From: an uncultured Mycoplasma sp.
GTDB lineage: Bacteria > Bacillota_I > Bacilli_A > RF39 > UBA660
Length of the DNA: 42,397 nucleotides
Assembly (NCBI GenBank): GCA_946500895.1
Contig: CAMMXG010000013.1
Span: 1-42,397 of the forward strand
Direction: 5' to 3'
The notes under the pieces are model-generated. The model had not been told where the DNA came from, did no database searches, and saw only the letters and a list, made by a program, of their open reading frames with translations. The position numbers and the translations under genes were made by a program. This document shows positions 37,724-42,397 of this stretch, piece after piece; positions within the stretch are counted from its first letter, which is position 1, and every line of letters starts with the position of its first letter.

Positions 37724-38629
37724 CTAAATTTTATTTATTTTATCTATCAACATTTCTCTAATACTATCATCACCTACTAAAGTAATAGAAAAAGTTTTAT
37801 ACCCAATCCTATTAATACTAGCACCACAATGATAAAGTACTTCATGATTTAATATAAAATATCTGTCATGAAAAGTATTATCATACTTTATTGTTAAATT
37901 ATGATATTGTTTATTATATCTTTCTATATCTTGATTAGTTAATAAACCATTACTTTTCGTAATTAATAACACCGATATATTTAATCTTTTAATCATATCA
38001 AGTATCACATTATCAGCATAACTATCAATAATAGTTAAACTACTTTTAGCAAATTTAAAAATATCTAATATCTTAGAATAAGCGTCATATATTTGTCCAT
38101 CAAAATATATTTCATTTGTTTTTTTCTTATCTTCTAGCTTATCAAATGAATGCTGTAATAACTTAATTTGCGTATCATGTTCTAATACCATATTATCAAT
38201 ATATTTTTGCTCCATTAAGTTCGTAGATATATATTTACGCATTAAAACAAAAGCATCCATTATTCTAATACTTACTTCTTCTGCTACTGGTGTTCTAAGT
38301 ACCGTCGCAAGCATAGCAACACCTTCTTCTGTAAAGACATATGGCAAATATTTAATATTATGCCCCTGTCCTTTCAAGGTTTCAACTTGAAACCTTGAAA
38401 TACTATTTACTTCTTCAATAGTTAATTGAAACATAAATCTTTCTGGAAACCGATTAATATGCCTTTTAACTGCTAAATTAATTGTTTTTGTTCCATTAGC
38501 GCAACCATAAAGTCTTGCCAAATCACTATCAAGCATTACTTGTTTGCCTCTAATTTCATAAATTAAATTTTCGATTTTTACTTCATTTTTTAAAATAATA
38601 TCATTCATACTTACCCCACTGATTTTCAT
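37724..38629 (-). CDS. ORF6N domain + PLD-like protein
   Basis: Paralog; variable centre 'VNSISRFQVETLKGQGHNIKYLPYVF'. Confidence 0.9.
   Translation of the reverse strand: MKISGVSMNDIILKNEVKIENLIYEIRGKQVMLDSDLARLYGCANGTKTINLAVKRHINRFPERFMFQLTIEEVNSISRFQVETLKGQGHNIKYLPYVFTEEGVAMLATVLRTPVAEEVSIRIMDAFVLMRKYISTNLMEQKYIDNMVLEHDTQIKLLQHSFDKLEDKKKTNEIYFDGQIYDAYSKILDIFKFAKSSLTIIDSYADNVILDMIKRLNISVLLITKSNGLLTNQDIERYNKQYHNLTIKYDNTFHDRYFILNHEVLYHCGASINRIGYKTFSITLVGDDSIREMLIDKINKI
38372..38400. repeat. Perfect 29-bp intragenic palindrome in ORF6N copy 1
   Basis: TTTCAAGGTTTCAA-C-TTGAAACCTTGAAA, 14-bp arms. Confidence 0.95.
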
Positions 38630-38689
38630 AATATAATTATATCAAACGTTTGTTCTCGAAACAAGCCTTTTTCATACAATTTTATCAAA

Positions 38690-38725
38690 AAAAGAAACCA
38701 TAATACTTTCTTTATGATTTCTTTT
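38690..38725 (-). terminator. Possible terminator of the 39020-40495 transcript
   Basis: GAAAtCATAA...TTATGgTTTC followed by T7 on minus strand. Confidence 0.5.
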
Positions 38726-39009
38726 CTTCTTGCCCATACATAATATGGAATTTCAAACATAATAATTTTTATAATACTTCGGTCAAATATAATTATTAGC
38801 AGTATGAGCAAGAATTAATATTGAACGCGTCGGCCTACAGGCCGAATAACCACGAAAACGCTCTACTTCAGGTTAGCATCTCAATTGCTATCTTATTTAG
38901 TATACTGCAAAGCAATACATGATTTACATTTTGTTTACAAAACTACTTAAAGTAAAGAAACATTTTGCTTCAATTCTCACTACACTCACTACGAAGCTCA
39001 CTGCTTCTT

Positions 39010-39037
39010 CCATATGTAATCATCCGATTACATATGG
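39010..39037. repeat. Perfect 12-bp-stem, 4-nt-loop hairpin at the 3' end of the variable-domain gene
   Basis: CCATATGTAATC-ATCC-GATTACATATGG; no T-run follows, so not an obvious terminator. Confidence 0.85.
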
Positions 39038-40495
39038 ATTACTACTACTTCCATTACCTCCTGTGATTTGTACACTAGACTTCAGATTTACTACTGGGCG
39101 CACACCAATCGCGCTATCCACGCCCCAGGTGCTGAGGCGGCCAGCCGAAGCCACACGGAACACGATAGCACTACCGCCATAGCTACACGGAGACATGGTC
39201 CAATAATATTCGCCTGTATATAAGTAATTACTTGAATTTCCATTACTCCATGCTAATCCTGCATATACTGTCTCATCTACTGTGATTAATCCTACCGGTA
39301 TTTTTAATATATCACTAGTATTACTACATTTAAAACTTGGATTGACATTACTACTTGTTTTAGCTACTCTATCATATGCTGCGTAGTATATAGTACTGCT
39401 TGGTTGACTACTCCAGCTATATCCACTTCCCATATTCCTATCACTACAGAATCCTATACTTGTATCGATATCATCTGCATAACTTGCTAGTTTACTATTA
39501 TACCATGTTTCAAGCACTCCCATAATAGTACTATTCGTATTTTGTCCATGTTGCTCGCCACTCGTATATTTTAATCCTACATATTCACTTAGATTATAAC
39601 TACTATTAAATGCACTTGTTTGTAATTGAGTATTTTCTCCTGTGGTATTTGGACTGGTTCCTTGGTATATCATTCGAATACTTCCATTTCCATTAATTCT
39701 TATTATTCGCCAATAAAATCCTGCCCATTTTACCCAGTTATCTGTTGGATTTCCTGCAAAGTAATATACTTCTCCTTCATTATCATACTGATTACTATTC
39801 GCAGATTTATAAATTACTCCTGTAGTGTTGCCTGTTACTGTACTTGATGTTGTTAGTGGGAATGTCCTCGTTTTTACTGTTGAGTAGTTTGCTAATATGA
39901 CATCTTTAGCAGGTGGTTCACTAAACTCTACTTCTACATCACCATTAAATGTTTTATTTTGATTATGATTTTGGTCTGCTCCTGTATCTACAAATGTAAT
40001 AGTAATTGTATAGTTAAATATAGTTTGTGTATCTACTGTTTTTGTTTCCGTTAATAATTTAACTTTTCCTGTTACTCCTGTTAAGTCTCCACTTGCAAGG
40101 GTACTTCCACTATCTTTATCTTTAATAGTGTATGTAAGTTCTTGCGCATCTTTTGTACACATATTTGTTAATTCATTATAGTTTGTATCATCACATTTTA
40201 CAAAAGTATTTTCCGTAATATTTAAAAATATTGCATAGGTTGCTTCTTTCTCAGTTTCAGTTGGTGTTACTGTGACAGTAAAGTCTTTACTGGTACTATC
40301 ACCTGGCATTAAGTTATTCCCACTAAGTGGTGTGCTTCCTGCATCATATGTTACTTTTATCATATCTCCTGGTTCTGCTGTTACAGTACTCCCACTTCCT
40401 GTTACCAATGTTTGACTTACAAAATAAGCAAAAGATACGCCTATTCCAAGTACTAATAACACACCTATAACACTTAATAATACATTTTTCTTCAT
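39020..40495 (-). CDS. TasA/camelysin-like N-terminus surface protein with C-terminal variable-type '...GVRPVVNL' domain; candidate DGR target
   Basis: Signal peptide 'MKKNVLLSVIGVLLVLGIGVSFAYF'; shares 'FYWRIIRINGNGSIRMIYQGTS' and 'GVRPVVNLKSSVQI' with 19677-21020. Confidence 0.8.
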   Translation of the reverse strand: MKKNVLLSVIGVLLVLGIGVSFAYFVSQTLVTGSGSTVTAEPGDMIKVTYDAGSTPLSGNNLMPGDSTSKDFTVTVTPTETEKEATYAIFLNITENTFVKCDDTNYNELTNMCTKDAQELTYTIKDKDSGSTLASGDLTGVTGKVKLLTETKTVDTQTIFNYTITITFVDTGADQNHNQNKTFNGDVEVEFSEPPAKDVILANYSTVKTRTFPLTTSSTVTGNTTGVIYKSANSNQYDNEGEVYYFAGNPTDNWVKWAGFYWRIIRINGNGSIRMIYQGTSPNTTGENTQLQTSAFNSSYNLSEYVGLKYTSGEQHGQNTNSTIMGVLETWYNSKLASYADDIDTSIGFCSDRNMGSGYSWSSQPSSTIYYAAYDRVAKTSSNVNPSFKCSNTSDILKIPVGLITVDETVYAGLAWSNGNSSNYLYTGEYYWTMSPCSYGGSAIVFRVASAGRLSTWGVDSAIGVRPVVNLKSSVQITGGNGSSSNPYVIG

Positions 40496-40552
40496 AAATC
40501 TCTTCCTTTACTTCCAACTATTCTACTACTATTGATAAATAGTTTCATCATG

Positions 40553-40653
40553 TTCGACAAATCTTGTCAAAACTTCTCTTTATCTTATATTTATAGTATA
40601 AAGTATTAGTAACAAAAAATCAATATTTTTATTACTATTTACGTACTTAAAAT
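40553..40653 (-). promoter_or_regulatory. Promoter/leader shared with 21076-21195
   Basis: ATTTTAAGTACGTAAATAGTA box, TTGATT-17-TATACT, leader AGAAGTTTTGACAAGATTTGTCGAA. Confidence 0.7.
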
Positions 40654-40668
40654 GTAAAAAAAAAGATA

Positions 40669-42148
<1,480 letters not shown>

Positions 42149-42252
42149 TTAGGTTTGCAATGAACTATCTTCTAAAGCTAAATTAGTAGCTTTCAGAAAA
42201 AAATATATATTTTAGTTAACGTCTAACTAGATAATTAAAAGAAAAGAAAAAA

Positions 42253-42275
42253 GAAACATTTTATTGCAATGTTTC
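42253..42275. terminator. Terminator hairpin at the end of Rpn remnant
   Basis: GAAACATT-N7-AATGTTTC followed by T-run on minus strand. Confidence 0.6.
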
Positions 42276-42383
42276 TATTTCTTTTTTAGTTAAGCCAGTG
42301 TATTTGATTATTGTATCTATGTCTAGATTATCCGCGAGCATATTTTTTAAAATGTACCCTTTGTCAAGGACAAGTTTTAATTT
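42261..42383 (-). pseudogene. Rpn-family C-terminal remnant
   Basis: Minus-strand reading 'KLKLVLDKGYILKNMLADNLDIDTIIKYTGLTKKEIETLQ*' preceded by an in-frame stop; resembles the C-terminus of 31313-32164. Confidence 0.55.
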
Positions 42384-42397
42384 TTAAGAAGAAGGGA

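Noticed and set aside
38626-38811. 61-aa minus-strand ORF upstream of the ORF6N array
   Set aside because: Overlaps a probable terminator hairpin, hydrophobic AT-driven composition, no clear SD; not called as a gene.

Overview
AT-rich bacterial window, probably a gut Bacilli/Mycoplasmatota-like lineage (lineage is inference). Almost every gene is on the minus strand. The housekeeping backbone comprises ftsW/rodA-like, mraY, PASTA PBP2, signal peptidase I, ezrA, a SpoIVB-like S55 protease, proS, xseB/xseA, nusB, mutS, rpe, rsgA, a PASTA kinase with PP2C phosphatase, rlmN, fmt and tgt. Between these lie accessory genes: a RhuM-Fic/Doc fusion, a HipA-like kinase, an Rpn-family nuclease, a frameshifted DUF1016/YhcG nuclease, a tandem array of ORF6N + PLD-like paralogs broken by a small TIR element, a large beta-helix surface protein, and two related surface proteins with a C-terminal '...GVRPV(V/I)NL' domain. 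Strongest signals: (1) near-perfect odd-length palindromes with a 1-nt centre inside the coding sequence of the ORF6N paralogs and of RhuM, at the same structural position, in a fixed codon register across the ORF6N copies, and with different sequences per gene. This suggests an undescribed self-encoded site or specificity system. (2) The surface protein at 39020-40495 has a GC-rich, adenine-poor C-terminal segment plus a 12-bp-stem hairpin at its 3' end, resembling a diversity-generating retroelement (DGR) target, but no RT or template repeat was found in the window. (3) Duplicated promoter/leader modules are shared by Rpn and DUF1016, and separately by the two surface proteins.
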